64,000 nucleotides of DNA, taken from positions 17,416,852-17,480,851 of the forward strand of contig CM042958.1 of assembly GCA_023678885.1 (NCBI GenBank), given 5' to 3'. Position numbers and translations under genes: made by a program. Source of the stretch: Pogostemon cablin (taxonomy: Eukaryota > Streptophyta > Magnoliopsida > Lamiales > Lamiaceae). Below are positions 10,733-22,785 of the stretch, one piece after another. Below the pieces are notes generated by a model that ran no database searches, was not told the origin of the DNA, and worked only from the letters and a program-made list of their open reading frames with translations. The stretch's first letter is position 1. Every line of letters begins with the position of its first letter.

Positions 10733-11850
10733 ACAGGAATTCAATTTGGTAAAGTTTTATAGGTTATACCACAAAGTAACATGAACTTTCTGAGTATTTT
10801 TACTTGTATTTGATTTTTCATCTTCTCTCTAGAGATTATATACACTTGCACATTTTCAAAATTTTGAAAGGCACTTAGAACTTGTTTCAATACATTAGAT
10901 TCATAATTGAATTCTCCCTTTAGTGGAGGATGATTTTTTTTATTTTTTTATTTCACTATAGTGTTCAAACAATTATCATCAGCAATAAAAATGGAATTTA
11001 TGCACTCTGTACAAGTAAGATTCCCTGCCCCTACAATATTGTGTTATCCAGGTGTAACATTAACTGTACATATTTGTCATCTCTTGCTACACATTAAAGT
11101 GCTATTGCTGCCGTGATTTCTTTGTTGTTTCTATATGTTCTTGTCATTCGGAAGGAGGCCTTTGCAAAGGTTGTTTACCAAAATTAGCAGTTCAAGAATC
11201 AAGCTCACCATTCCAAGCAGATGTTTCTTGAAGTTCAGAGTTTGTAAATGCATTCTATGATTGAGGCTGATGCTTTAATATACCTTATCGGAAGCTATTC
11301 TTACGAGATTGTTAGTCTGTCATTTGAACTTGCTGATCTAGCTTCAGATGAAGTTGCTCCTCCCTAGTCAGAATGGCGTTCATGCCGGAAGAAACAGAAG
11401 CTCGCATGGCCCACGTGCGATATGGTGCTCTCATTGTTGCATAAGCTGCTGAAGTGGTTTCTTTCAAGCACGATTTGTTGCCAAATTCTGGTAAGCATAA
11501 ATTTTTGCAGCATGAATTTGGATGATAAGTACTTGAGTAGAGTTCTGAGGAGATCAAGGTCTTGTCTGATGAGTAGTAAGTTGTTTATCTTCCTTCACTT
11601 ACACAATTTCTTATTCCATATGTAATGTTAAATTTGGAAATGGAAACTATAAATCAGTTAAATTATACAATTAAGTACTCAATATTGTGTGAGACCATGT
11701 CTGGGTGAGGTTTTTTTTTTTTAACTTTTCTTGAATACTATGTATCAGTTTATTAAGATTGATATCATTTTACTCTTCAAATTGTTTTCTTGACATAATT
11801 TAATTTCATCAATTAATTATTTTATTCATTAAAAATGTAATCACTTTTTT
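10733..11850. other. Downstream of E2: 3' UTR and unassigned DNA
   Basis: The first few hundred bases probably contain the E2 3' UTR. The stretch from about 11130 to 11640 has more balanced base composition and looks like degraded exon sequence. I could not assign it to a family, and every frame is interrupted. Confidence 0.35.
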
Positions 11851-11852
11851 GA

Positions 11853-12158
11853 GGGAAAATATCAATTTTGGTCCTCTAGGATATGCAAAATTCTACTTTA
11901 GTCCTCAAGTTTGGTAATTTCTCAAAAGTGATCCTCCGATGTCCCCTTTTAGTCCTTTTGGTCCACTTTTGATGTTTTTTGTCCACTTTTGGTCCTCTAG
12001 GATAGGCCAAATAAGGATTAAAAGTGGACAGAAATGATCAAAAGTTGATAAAAATTATTAAAAGCGAACACTGAAAGACCACTTTTAAAAATTTACTAAA
12101 CCTTAGGATTAAAGTTGAATTTTGCATATCCTAAAAGACCAAAATTGATATTATCTCA
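11853..12158. mobile_element. Foldback/MULE-like MITE with long terminal inverted repeats
   Basis: The left end (GGGAAAATATCAATTTTGGTC and on through AGGATATGCAAAATTC) is repeated inverted at the right end (GAATTTTGCATATCCT, then GACCAAAATTGATATTATC), giving about 60-bp inverted repeats. It is related to 2024-2369. The flanking 9-mers match at only about 5 of 9, so no TSD can be claimed. Confidence 0.65.
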
Positions 12159-12636
12159 CTCTTTAACCTTTCAGGAAATTTGTGAAATGATAACCAAATT
12201 GTTATGTAGAGTATTTATTCAAATCAGATTTTTTTCAATTAACATATTTCATCAATATCTACAAATAATACTTTCTTAGATCCTCTAAATTGTGTTCACT
12301 TTTCGTATTCGTGTGTACGTATTAAATTGCGCATTGTTTTAATATGATAAAATACTATATAATCACATTATAACACACTTTAAATTTAAAAATAATTTAC
12401 ACAACACTAGTTTTTTCAATATATGATCACATAAATAGGTTAAGCATAAATTATTATTATTATTATTCCTACTATCTCATAAATTTTTTTACCTACAATA
12501 ACCATCTCTCATATATTTTATTTAAAAAATAATACTAATACCTTAATCCACATAATATGCTCTATTATTTTATTACCATAAATATTATAATACCCCCAAA
12601 ATTACATTTTTATAAATTTCCGTCCTCAGTCAAAGT

Positions 12637-13047
12637 TGAAAACTTTTTGGGGTTGGAATTAATAATACTGTAAATTTGTAATCCTTGCATCCACAACTAA
12701 TATATAAACTATTCCCTCCATCCCTTTGATACGTATCCATTTTTCTATTTTGGTTCGTCCCATTACAAAATATTCATTTCCCTTTTTGAATTGATGTGAC
12801 CCACAACTATTACGCATGGCCCCACACTCAATACAAATACAACTACCAACTACACATTAAATTATTATTTCTCTCACCTTACTATACATTAAATTATTAT
12901 ACTCCTTAATGTACGTGCAAAAAGTAAACGAATACCTTTTAAGGGGACGGAAGGAGTAAGTTGAAAACTTTTTGGGGTCGGAGGCAGTAATAATTAATAA
13001 TACTGTAAATTTGTAATCCTTGCATCAACAACTAATATATAAACTTT
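12637..13047. repeat. Direct repeats of about 75 bp flanking a MITE
   Basis: The block GTTGAAAACTTTTTGGGG, continuing through TACTGTAAATTTGTAATCC and ACAACTAATATATAAAC, occurs at about 12637-12710 and again at about 12960-13047, on either side of the Stowaway-like MITE. Confidence 0.7.
12712..12956. mobile_element. Stowaway-like MITE
   Basis: Ends TTCCCTCCATCCC and GGGGACGGAAGGAG are flanked by TA (12710-12711, 12957-12958). It is about 245 bp and non-coding. Confidence 0.8.
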
Positions 13048-13262
13048 TATAATTTAATTTTAAATTTACTATCAACTCTTTACCCACATACTACTCTACA
13101 AATCTTTTATTAATACAAAATACCAAATTATTCTTTAAAAGTATGTAAAAAATCACTTTTTTAAATATACACGAAAGTTAACTAACGAATTATGAAGTAA
13201 GGGAGTATTATTCTTATAACATAACATCAATAAAATCTATCAAAAAAGGTAAAATATATTAA

Positions 13263-13440
13263 GAGTGAGGCTCATGTGCACCCGCACGGATCACATTCCG
13301 TGCGTCTTTGCAATTTTCATGCTCCTTTGTAATTTAGACCCCTAGCAATACATAGATTTAAATATGATTGGAGGTGAGGTTGTATTCACATGGGGATACA
13401 GAATATCTCTCCGTGTCCCAAGGGCGCAGTAGCTTTTGAC
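13263..13440. mobile_element. MULE-type MITE, GAGTGAGGCTC family
   Basis: It begins GAGTGAGGCTCATGTGCACC and is flanked by identical ATATATTAA at 13254-13262 and 13441-13449. It is 178 bp and collinear with 1596-1758. Confidence 0.87.
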
Positions 13441-13850
13441 ATATATTAATTCACATATATTAAAAAAAAATGTGCACAATTTGGCAAAGGGACGAGGATT
13501 TACGAGAAAGTAATAAATTTGTAAGTTACCATGTCAAAGCAATTTCCATTATCTAATTTTTTAATTAAAGATACAGATTTCATATTCGCTGCCCTGCCAT
13601 GGATATTTCTTTATACAGCTTCCTGGCGTGCGTATAAATTTAACGGAATGTTGCCCTCAATTCTTTCGCTTTAATTATTACCAGCCACATACTCCACACA
13701 CAAAACCCCAATTCCACCGAATTTCAATTCCCAATTTCCCCTCCAAATCCCTTTTTCTTAGTCCTAACCAGTCGCCATCACTTCTGCAATAGGGATTTCC
13801 ACCGTTTTCATATGTGTGACCATAGTTTCTGAGGGAGATCCAAGGTGAAG

Positions 13851-15974
13851 ATGCTCTGCAGAATGATGATGGGAAGGAAGAGGAAGACCGGGGCTGTTCC
13901 GGTCTACCTCAATGTATACGATCTCACCCCTATCAACGGCTATGCTTACTGGTTCGGCCTTGGCATCTATCATTCTGGTGTTCAAGGTTTTTTCCTTCTA
14001 TCTTTTTGTTGTGGCCGAGCATTTCTATTCTTTCTTTCCTTTTACTACTTTTTTGTTCTGGCTGTGGGTGTATTGTGTGTGTGGAATTGGGATTAGGTTT
14101 TTGATCCGTGTGTCTTTTTTGTTGGTGAGGAACTTCATTCCGAAGACATTCCTGTGTGAAATGATGCTATTTAAGAGCGTAATTAACTTTTTCTTTGAGT
14201 GATTTCCATGAAAAGTAAATGAAAATTTGTTGTTTTCTGATCATAGGGTTTGGTGGCTGCTGTATTTTCTTCATGCCACGAAATCACTTGGTCATAACTG
14301 ATAAGAAAATTACGTTAGGCTTTGTTTACTTAGTCAATAACTTGATAATTAAGCTGGAGTATTGATAAAATTACGTATTGATTAGAGCAAGGATGATTTT
14401 AATTGAAGTTATCGCTTGTGGGAGAAGCTTTCTTAGATAATGTTAATTCGATTGAATTGGCAGATTTGCTTAAATCTTAATTTTTGGTTTGACCACTTGG
14501 CGATGCTTAACCTCAAAAACCATTTTACATTAATGTGAAGGCGGTATAAACTGATTATAGCTATTAGTGACTATTTAAGCATGAATATTAATTATTTTGT
14601 TGACTGAGAGATTTATCTGATATGAAGGAATTTGTGTTTGTTGCTTGTATGGTAGTTCATGGTGTAGAGTATGCATTCGGTGCCCATGAACATTCAACGA
14701 CTGGGATTTTTGAAGTCGAACCGAAGCATTGCCCTGGATTCACATTTAGAAAATCTATCCTGATTGCAAGATCGGATTTGGGCCCGAAGGAGGTCCGTGC
14801 GTTCATGGAGAAACTATCAGAGGAGTACCCTGGGAATGCCTACAATCTCATTACTAAGAATTGTAACCATTTCTGCAATGACGTGTGTATTCGGTTGACT
14901 GGGAAACCAATTCCAAGATGGGTGAATCGTCTAGCTCGACTTGGTATGCGTTTTACTACTGCTGAATTTGTATTGTCTGTTCTATTTATTTTTCACTTTG
15001 TTGCTTTTCTGGCTTTATATGCTTCGACTGCAACTGCAATACATTTCGGATGTGCATGTTTTGAGGAATGCATAGAACTTTTCTGTATTTTTTAGGGGGC
15101 TTTATTATGACATTGCAAGTCAGTTTGCCTGAAGTTTAGGATCAGAAGGCCAAAGCACGGCACCTTATGATTATTAGTTATTACCTTCAAGTGATTCATC
15201 TTGCATCCAGTTGTAGCAACATCTTTAAGTGATATTTTCATTTTATATAAAAACAGATAGCAAATGAGGTGAGTTCTTTTGTGAGTGCTTATTAGTCACG
15301 TTCCATATGCTGATAGTGGGTGGGAAAATGAAGATAATAAGTTAGGTGTCGTCTGTGCTGCCCTTCGGGGTCTTCAAAATCACTATTTGCATAAGTGGTC
15401 ATAGGAATTGTGTATTTATAAAGATATTAGCACATGACTCACAGTTACCAAAGAAAATGACTTCCAGTTTGATATAATTGTGTGATCCTATAAAAAGTTC
15501 TCGAAATTCTGTGAATTGTGAGATCCAACATGAAAGAAAAGTCCTCTAGGTTGGATAGAAAATGAACAGAAATTCCACTACTCAATTATTGAAACTATTT
15601 TTGACATTTTAGGTAGGATATTTTTGTGTCATACAGGACAAACTCATTTCATGATACACATACGGCTGACATCACTCATATTTCTAGTTTTTTGTACATC
15701 AATGTAATTTTATTGTGCCATGTTATTGTTAGGTTTGTTCTGCAATTGTGTTCTTCCTGCTGGATTAAATGAGGCAAAGGTTCGGCATGTTAGAGCCGAA
15801 GATAGGAGCACAGAGAAGAAAAAGCTGAGAAGTTTTTCAAATAGGTATGCGTCTACTTCCAATCCGAAACCAGCAAGTAACATGTCAAGTTCTTCATCAA
15901 GAAGCGGTAGACAACTCAGCCAACGTTCTTTATCATTGCGGTCATCCTCTTCACCAGCACAAACCCAACAGTAG
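13851..15974 (+). CDS. DeSI-like / PPPDE-domain putative cysteine isopeptidase
   Basis: PPPDE (DUF862) proteins are predicted or proven deSUMOylating or deubiquitinating thiol proteases, so removal of SUMO or ubiquitin from targets is inferred here. Exons 13851-13986, 14656-14943 and 15733-15974 join with GT-AG introns to encode 221 residues. The domain starts at VYLNVYDLTPINGYAYWFG (about residue 18). The family's catalytic His is in GIYHSGV (H41) and the catalytic Cys in TKNCNHFCND (C115), so both active-site residues are present. After the conserved WVNRLARLG and GLFCNCVLP blocks, the C-terminus is a Ser/Arg-rich low-complexity tail. The length and C-terminal GLFCNCVLP match the plant deSI-2-like group (for example Arabidopsis At4g17486). 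ATG 13851 gives the family-like MLCR start. No transit or signal peptide is evident. Confidence 0.93.
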
Positions 15975-16296
15975 TGTTGGCCTGCTTCAAAATCTTGGCA
16001 GGTTTTAATGTAATTAGGCAGAAGATGGATTGACTAAATATGAACATGAAGCTTTGGTATTTAATTTTGTCCTTATATATTATTATTGGTATTTCAAAAT
16101 TCAGTTCCCCAAGAAAATTAGGGTTGAAACCATTTATATGTATTATTCCTGTGTTAAGGTCCTCTGTTTAAAGATGATTTATAAACAGTCACATTAAATG
16201 TGGAAGTTATCAAATGTTGCATTTACTTAAAACTTGTAAAAGAAAATGTAACCTGTTTATTAAGAAATCTTATTATGATTTGAAAATACAAGTACA
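15975..16296. other. 3' flank of the DeSI gene
   Basis: AT-rich sequence with likely 3' UTR and a scattering of ATAAA-like words. No other feature was recognised. Confidence 0.4.
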
Positions 16297-16514
16297 CATG
16301 ATCTATCTTTATAGATTTACATACGTGCTCGCTTTAGACGAGCTTGTAAGTTGGACGGAATACGAGTTGCCTAAATCGAATATTGACAATTTGGTAGATT
16401 AGGTGAGTTGCATTGTACGATCTATCTTTATAGATCTATATACATGCTCGTCTTAAACGAGCATGTGAGTTGGATCGAATACGAGTTGCCTAGATCGAAT
16501 ATTGACAAACCTAG
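16297..16514. repeat. Two-copy tandem repeat with internal hairpins
   Basis: A unit of about 119 bp starts at GATCTATCTTTATAGAT (16300 and 16419) and continues through ACGAGTTGCCTA and TCGAATATTGACAA. Each copy has an inverted repeat around CGTTTA/TTTAGACGAGC words. In copy 2 it is a 9-bp stem, CATGCTCGT and ACGAGCATG, around a 5-nt loop. The second unit ends at the flank of a hAT element. Confidence 0.8.
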
Positions 16515-16599
16515 CCTAACAATCCATATGAACACAATTTCCACCTTTGCTTTAAAACCCTCGCAACAATAGGGGTTCCACTTTACCAAAAGCAACACA

Positions 16600-17551
16600 T
16601 AGGGATGACAATTTTACCCGTCGGGTCGGGTTACCCAATGGGTACCCGCATATCGGGTATAGAAAAATAGGGTAAAATTGGGTAACGGGTCGAGTAGTAC
16701 CCGAACCCGAAGAAGAACTGTGCGGGTACGGGTTCCCTTATACTTACCCGTACCCGACCCGAAAATTATCCGAATGTATATATATATATATATTTAAAAA
16801 TAGTATTATATATTTAATTAAATGTCTAAATTTAATATTTCTTTTAGTATAATAATATTGTTGATGAAAAATTTATGATGTATTTAATATTTATTTATTA
16901 TAATATGTTTAATATTTTTAATTAAAATTTATATTCTTGTCCTAATATAAGTATAAATAATCTTTAAAAATTATAATAAATCTTGTTCTATGTTATAATA
17001 TTATGTGTTATTTATAATTATTTTTAAGAATTATAATTATTTTTTAAATATTTTAACAAAAATATATTCGAATTGAGATATCTTGGTGGCGAAAAGGAGA
17101 TACGAAACTTTGAAGTTTTCATACTTAAACCAAGGACTTGGAAATATGATGTTTGTTTTATGATTTTATTTGATTAACTATGAATTTATGATGTATTCTT
17201 GTTAACGGACTTAGACGTTATTGTTGTTGACTTTGTTTTCTAATTTGCATGTTTAGGTTATTAATTTATGTATTATAATTATTTTTGGTGGATTATAATT
17301 AAAAAAAATGGGTTGTGTCGGGTCGGGTGAATTTGGGTATTCGCGGATTATCCGCAAAATCTACTAGGATTGCGAGTATCCGTTTACCCGCGGATTACCC
17401 GTATATCCGATGGGTATACTCGTACCCTACCCGAAGCTCTATTTTAGGGTAAAAGTATAGGGAATGAGTAGGGAGGGTAGGATATAGGGTAGTATGTGGA
17501 TTTATCATACCCATACCCTACCCTACCCTACCCTACCCATTGTCATCCCTA
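16600..17551. mobile_element. Non-autonomous hAT-like element with GC-rich subterminal repeats
   Basis: A 952-bp element with ends TAGGGATGACAAT and ATTGTCATCCCTA is flanked by the exact 8-mer GCAACACA (16592-16599 and 17552-17559), the size expected for hAT transposition. Both ends carry many ACCCG/CGGGT and CCCTA words, while the core is nearly pure AT. No transposase frame is present. Confidence 0.88.
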
Positions 17552-17636
17552 GCAACACACAACAATCCAAAGCTTTATACATAATTTTCATTTTCAACCC
17601 CACACCCTGGGTCTTTTCTGTCCACAGCCGGTTTAT

Positions 17637-18347
17637 CAGTGGCGGATGCAGGGGGTACAGCTGTACCCCCAAATTAAAAAATAATACCTATATATGTAGT
17701 TTGTAATCAACTAGGGGCACTTCGTGGTGTAGTCAATGATTGGGGTTCAAATCTGTTTGGTTACATACATATCTTCATTATCTTTTTAATACATATTTAT
17801 ATTTCTATGAATCTTGTTTAGTTACATACATCTTTTTTTTTAAATATATATTTATATTTCCTATAATTTAGTTTATATTTTTATTCTTATCTTTATTTCT
17901 ATTTATATTATTTATTTGTGTTTTTTTAATTATTTTATTTCATATATAAAACATGTCACTTTTAATGCTATACATCTTTTCAATTTTTTTTTTCATTTTA
18001 AACTTTGGTGTTTTGTTTTATCCTTATTTTATGTTTATATATACACACAAAAAATATAATAATATTCATATTTTATAAAATTATTTTTCCTTGTTCGTTT
18101 GTTATCTAAATAATTAATTGCAATATGAATTTACTTTCAATTCATTACTAATTTTTTTTAAATAATATGCTATAAATTTATGATAATAATATCTTAAATT
18201 TCTTTTAAAAATGAAAATTAGACGGTGTGAACGGTAATTATAAGTTTTTCATTTTAATTTATTTATTATATGATTTTAAATATAAGTAAATAATACTTTT
18301 ATAATTACATATCGTACCCTTGAATTTATTTTCCTGGATCCGCCCTG
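17637..18347. mobile_element. Non-autonomous hAT-like element (CAGTGGCGGAT ends)
   Basis: The left end CAGTGGCGGATGCAGG and right end CCTGGATCCGCCCTG are inverted repeats. Flanks CGGTTTAT (17629-17636) and CAGTTTAT (18348-18355) match at 7 of 8. It is 711 bp, AT-rich and has no transposase. A related element is at 49778-50293. Confidence 0.8.
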
Positions 18348-18355
18348 CAGTTTAT

Positions 18356-20405
18356 TTTGAATTTGGCTGAAAGGAAAAGAACAACAAAATCCAACGTTAT
18401 ACATTATATCTATAAATAAAATAAAATAAAATAAAAATAAATTAACAAACAAACGAATAAATAAATAAATGTTGGCGTGTGAGGGAGTTAAGCTATTGGC
18501 ACTCATCCGTGGACGGGTCCAAATGGGTTGGCTCCAAACGCGCCACAAGTTTTGGTGGGTGGGGCCGTACATATATGTTTTTAATTTTATTTCTTTATTT
18601 TATTTTATTTTTTTGAACTTTTGGAGTTGGAGAAAGCGATATAAGTACGTCATTTTCGAATTATTTTAAGATGATATTTTTAACAACAAATTTATGTACT
18701 TTTTCTAACAATTAATCTACTTACTACTTTTGAGGATATTTGCGTTAATATAATAGTTTGCTAGGTGAATTCTTATTTTGCATTTTTTAGAAATTAAACA
18801 ATGCTCCTTCCGCACGTTAGGGAGTGAACAATTATTTTCTTACTAAGATTAAGAATATGCACATTTTTGTAATCAACTTCAGTGGTTTTTCCAGGGATAA
18901 TGCAATATTTTTAGTAATAAATAAAGTGTATATATTATGTGTATTAGATATTTAGTAATGACTTATGTGAGACCATCTCACGGATAATTTTCATGAAACG
19001 TATAAGAAGTAATAACATTTTAATGGAAAGTGACACTCAATTAATGAAAAATAATAATTTTTAAACTATTTCATTAACAATTTATAGTGTCTAACAAAAA
19101 TTAATAACATTTTGAATGAAAAATAATAACGAATTAAGAAAGTGTAAAATGATTTTACTGTAAAACGGTCTGTCTACACCTAGAAATTAGTGATAATTTT
19201 AAAATTTAATTATATTGTGAGATTGTTATGAAGTGTTTTTGTCATGATTATTCACGATTTAATTGAATAACAGAAATACAAATTATAAACAATTTAGAGA
19301 GAAAGAGCGAGTATATAGTATATCTAACAATTAACAAAAAAATTTTAAAAAAAAGAATAGCAATTAACAAGTAGAAAAAAATAGTACATCATTAGAATTC
19401 TTTTAATAAAATATATAAAAATGTTTTCTTTTCATAATAAAACAAAACAAAAAAGTAGATCGGGTTCAATTAAAATCTATACTGGCTTTTCAAAATGTAT
19501 ATTGATTAGTTTTAATGGGTCATAGACGGCCCTATCCGTCGACCCGTTTGGACAGCTACAATTAATAATTGAATAAATCAATTTTACATAATTGAATTCA
19601 TTAAAAAAATAATAAAAATAGGTATTTAAATTTTAGAGATAATGGATGAAAACTCAACAGCAATGGCCAACTGGAGAGTGGAGACCCACCCTCACATGCT
19701 CAAACTGTAGTGTAGAAAATTCATTTGGAAGATGTTGGAACTTGATGCCAACAAAATCATTTAATTAAACCTAATTATATTATATTTTATATTTTAATGT
19801 GTGACTATTTATAATAATCATAATCAAACAACTCATCATGCCACAAAAGCAGTTGCACATTACTAGAATTTTGTGTGTGAACAAGTGTGGACAGATCATT
19901 AGTGTAAACCAATTATTGATAATTACTTTTTCTCTAATTTGCCACATTAATTCAATCAAGTGCTCACATTGAACTTTGTATATATTGCTTCCATGTGTGA
20001 AGTACTTTATAATAATTGAATTTTTGAATAAATAGTTAGAATAAAAGATGAAATAGATTTCTTGAACGAATATACTAACTTGGAGCTTTTGAATACCATG
20101 CACTAATACTACAAAATACTTCATCTTTTTTTTCTTATAATTTATTTTTAATTGAAAAATTCATTTAAAATTGGTTTGACAAGATAAAAGTAGGAGAGTT
20201 GTTTACAAGCTTTTAACAAAAATATTATTCCTTTTGAAATAAATCAATTAATGGATTATTAAAAAAATACTTCAAACAACCAAACAAAATCTTACATATG
20301 AATGTGATATGAGATTTAACAAGTTATTGTTAAGAAATTATTAAAAGTGCACCAAGTGCACAAAGCAAGCATCTCTAATGATATTTGAAAGGTTATTTGC
20401 GGTAA
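18356..20405. other. AT-rich intergenic DNA with one MITE relic
   Basis: No gene was recognised. About 18962-19178 carries GTGAGACCATCTCAC at one end and AAACGGTCTGTC at the other. This is a diverged member of the GAGACCGTCTCAC family seen at 21776, 33502 and 37946. The remainder is low-complexity AT DNA. Confidence 0.4.
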
Positions 20406-20410
20406 TAAGG

Positions 20411-20765
20411 TGATGGGAATCACCCTTTAAAATTAAATGATAATTATCGAAACTTTGGCTCAGGCCCGGAGTTACGACGATAGAGAACCGACACTCTGAT
20501 TCAGATCAGCAAGTCACCGAATTTGCAAACAATGTTGCTAAAGAATTAACTTTACTTTTCTTCTTCCTTCTCTGCTTACGCTTACATCTCAATACTTATA
20601 ACACTGACATCTTAGGGAATATCCCAATCTTGATAACTAACCAACAAAAGATAAATCATACGTAAAATAAATAACTTTTGCAAAAGTAAATATCCTAACT
20701 AATATCCTAATATCTAAATATTAATAAATATAATAAAAATAATAACAATATCAAAATACTCATCA
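20411..20765 (-). repeat. 3' LTR of the small LTR element
   Basis: It runs from TGATGGGAATCACC to AAAATACTCATCA on the plus strand and aligns with 21246-21600 over most of its length. Its outer 40 or so bases have no good match in the other LTR. Confidence 0.8.
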
Positions 20766-20779
20766 TTCTCACCCTCTTC
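20766..20779 (-). other. Polypurine tract of the small LTR element
   Basis: The minus strand reads GAAGAGGGTGAGAA directly before the 3' LTR start TGATGAG. This is the position and composition of a plus-strand primer site. Confidence 0.7.
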
Positions 20780-20909
20780 AAGAATATTAGTTGTGGAAGC
20801 AAATCTCCTTCTGCAATATCTTTTGCATTTCATCCAGTGAAATGCTTGACTATTTGCACTCAAATCCCTCGTATTAATACCCTCGTATTAATATTCTCCT
20901 TCTGCACAA

Positions 20910-21245
20910 TCACATTTTCCTTCTCATAGAAATTGATGGAATTGCATTTGTATTTTTCTCCTCCTCGAAAATTGATTGATTAGTTTTAGCATAGACAGTC
21001 GTATAGTCTTCTTCATCGAAGAAGATTGGAGGACCATCATAAACTTTATCACCTTCTTCGCCACCTTCCTCGTGGAAAATTGGTGGACCACTGTAAATTT
21101 CATCATCTTTTCCTCTAACTTTCGACACCTCATTACCATAACAGAATTCATTAATTTCCTCATAAAAAATACGCTCAATATTACTTACAGATAATTGATC
21201 AAATTTCACCTCCAATAATCGAATTCTTTTATGAGTTCCTACCAT
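20910..21245 (-). pseudogene. Truncated gag-like frame in the small LTR element
   Basis: This 111-residue frame begins MVGTHKRIRLLEVKFDQLS, which resembles gag starts of plant Ty3/gypsy elements. It then passes into an acidic stretch with two GPPIF repeats (about residues 53 and 71), like the linker before the protease in such polyproteins. No zinc knuckle, protease or polymerase follows. The ATG lies at the inner end of the 5' LTR, leaving no room for a leader or primer-binding site. The family assignment is tentative. Confidence 0.6.
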
Positions 21246-21600
21246 AATACCTCGAAATTTGGCTAGGGCCTGGAGTTATGACGAGACTCTGACTCAGGTC
21301 AACAAGTCACACCGAGACTCTGACTTAGGTCAGCAAGTCACCGGTTTACAAACAATGTTGATAAAGAATTAACTTTACTTTTCTTTCTTTCTTCCTTCTC
21401 TACTTACGCTTACATCTCAATACTTATAACACTGACATCCTAAAGATTAGGGAAATATCTCAATCTTGATAACTAACCAACAAAAGATAATCCTACGTAA
21501 AATAAATAATTTTTGCAGAAGTAAATATCCTAACTAATATCATAATATCTAAATATTGATAAATATAATAAAAATAATAACAATATCAAAATACTCATCA
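21246..21600 (-). repeat. 5' LTR of the small LTR element
   Basis: It shares TTGGCT, GGAGTTA and GACTCTGA blocks and the long AT-rich tail ending ATACTCATCA with the other LTR. Its inner end lacks the terminal bases seen at 20411-20450. It carries a short internal duplication of the GACTCTGACT/AGGTCA segment. Confidence 0.75.
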
Positions 21601-21775
21601 TAAGGGCTTAGACATAGGGCTAAAAATTACTTGAAAATTTAGGATAGGTTTATTATGGATTTTTGGAATACGATTTTAGAATATATATAAATCCCATTGA
21701 AATTCATATTTGATTTTAAAATTTGGATTTTACAATCTTAATATGAACATTAAATCATCATATTATCTTATCAAA

Positions 21776-21985
21776 AACTTGTGTAAGACCGTCTCATGAA
21801 AGTCATTTTTGAATCGGATAAAAAAGTGATAATATTTTCAATAAAAAGTGATACTCATAAATAATTTGTAGTATAAATATAAAGTAATAATATTTAAAAG
21901 AAAATTTGTAATATTAAAAAAATATACAAATTGATTAGAAAATGAAAAATAATCTCACATCATAAAATTGTCTCATATATATTCA
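21776..21985. mobile_element. MITE relic, GAGACCGTCTCAC family
   Basis: The left end reads CTTGTGTAAGACCGTCTCATG, and the right part contains CTCACATCATAAAATTGTCTC. It is related to 33502-33741 and 37946-38265. No clean TSD was found. Confidence 0.45.
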
Positions 21986-22779
21986 ATTGATCTCACATTA
22001 TACCTGAAATTTGTATCTCATGGGAGAAAATTTATAAGGAGAAATAAATTATTATATAAAATGTACTATGAAAAGATTAAAATCTATAAAATTTCCTAAT
22101 TTGATGTATTTATTCAATTCTTTCAATCAAACAACTTAGCATTATATATTCAATCGAAAAAATCGAACTCTTCTCTACACATTCGCTCAAATTTGTCAAA
22201 CACTAATGTATTCGATTGAAAAGATCGAATTCTTCTCTAATCGTTCACTCATATGTAGAAGTTCGATTATTTGGGTTGAACAATGTTAACAATGTAGAGA
22301 ATTTCTGATCTTGAATTATGAAAATACTCCAGTGTTAAAAAAAAAAGAAGGAAGAAAAATAGTGATCAATCTACACGGAATATATGCATCATTATTTAAA
22401 AAAAAAAGTTTAAATGTATTAATAAAATAGACACGACTAATTAATGCTCTTCTATATTTTATAATAAAAATCTTAAAAAATGTAGAAGTCCTACTTTTGC
22501 TATGAGACGTTGTTGTAGAATGTTTTTCATGTACTTGCTTCTTCAAGATAATTGTTGTATCAACATGATACAACAGTTGGCAACAATTAATTATCTAACT
22601 CTATTGAAACTTTTCATTTAGATTATGTAATATGCACTTAAAAAATAAAAAAATTATCAATAAATTAACAACAAAATCAATTAATAATATTTTTTCGTTC
22701 GTAAAGTAATACCTAAGAAAATCGAATTTTGTTGGTAAATATTTTTGTTGATATTTATTGTTAATAATTCTGTTGACAA
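21986..22779. other. AT-rich intergenic DNA, no gene recognised
   Basis: It contains ATCGAA-rich short repeats near 22145-22270 but no coherent reading frame or transposon boundary. The last ~100 bases have GTTGGTAA/GTTGATA words, like the CACTA-type element that follows. Confidence 0.35.
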
Positions 22780-22785
22780 TTAATT

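Larger units (their letters stand above)
20406..21605 (-). mobile_element. Small non-autonomous LTR element with 5-bp TSD TAAGG
   Basis: Two direct repeats of about 355 bp enclose a 480-bp internal region, and the whole is flanked by identical TAAGG (20406-20410 and 21601-21605). The LTR ends are TG...CA (TGATGAGTATTTTGATATTG on the minus strand). A purine tract abuts the downstream LTR, and an abbreviated gag-like frame follows the upstream LTR. All these signs agree on minus-strand orientation. The two LTRs differ by several indels, so insertion is not recent. The internal region has no reverse transcriptase or integrase. Confidence 0.85.

Noticed and set aside
11312..11625. Possible small gene on either strand downstream of E2
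   Set aside because: Base composition is coding-like, but the frames have no family resemblance I can name, no intron-exon logic and stops in every longer join.
17515..17540. CCCTACCCTACCC run as an interstitial telomere
   Set aside because: The unit is CCCTA, not the plant telomere CCCTAAA, and it lies inside the subterminal part of a hAT element.
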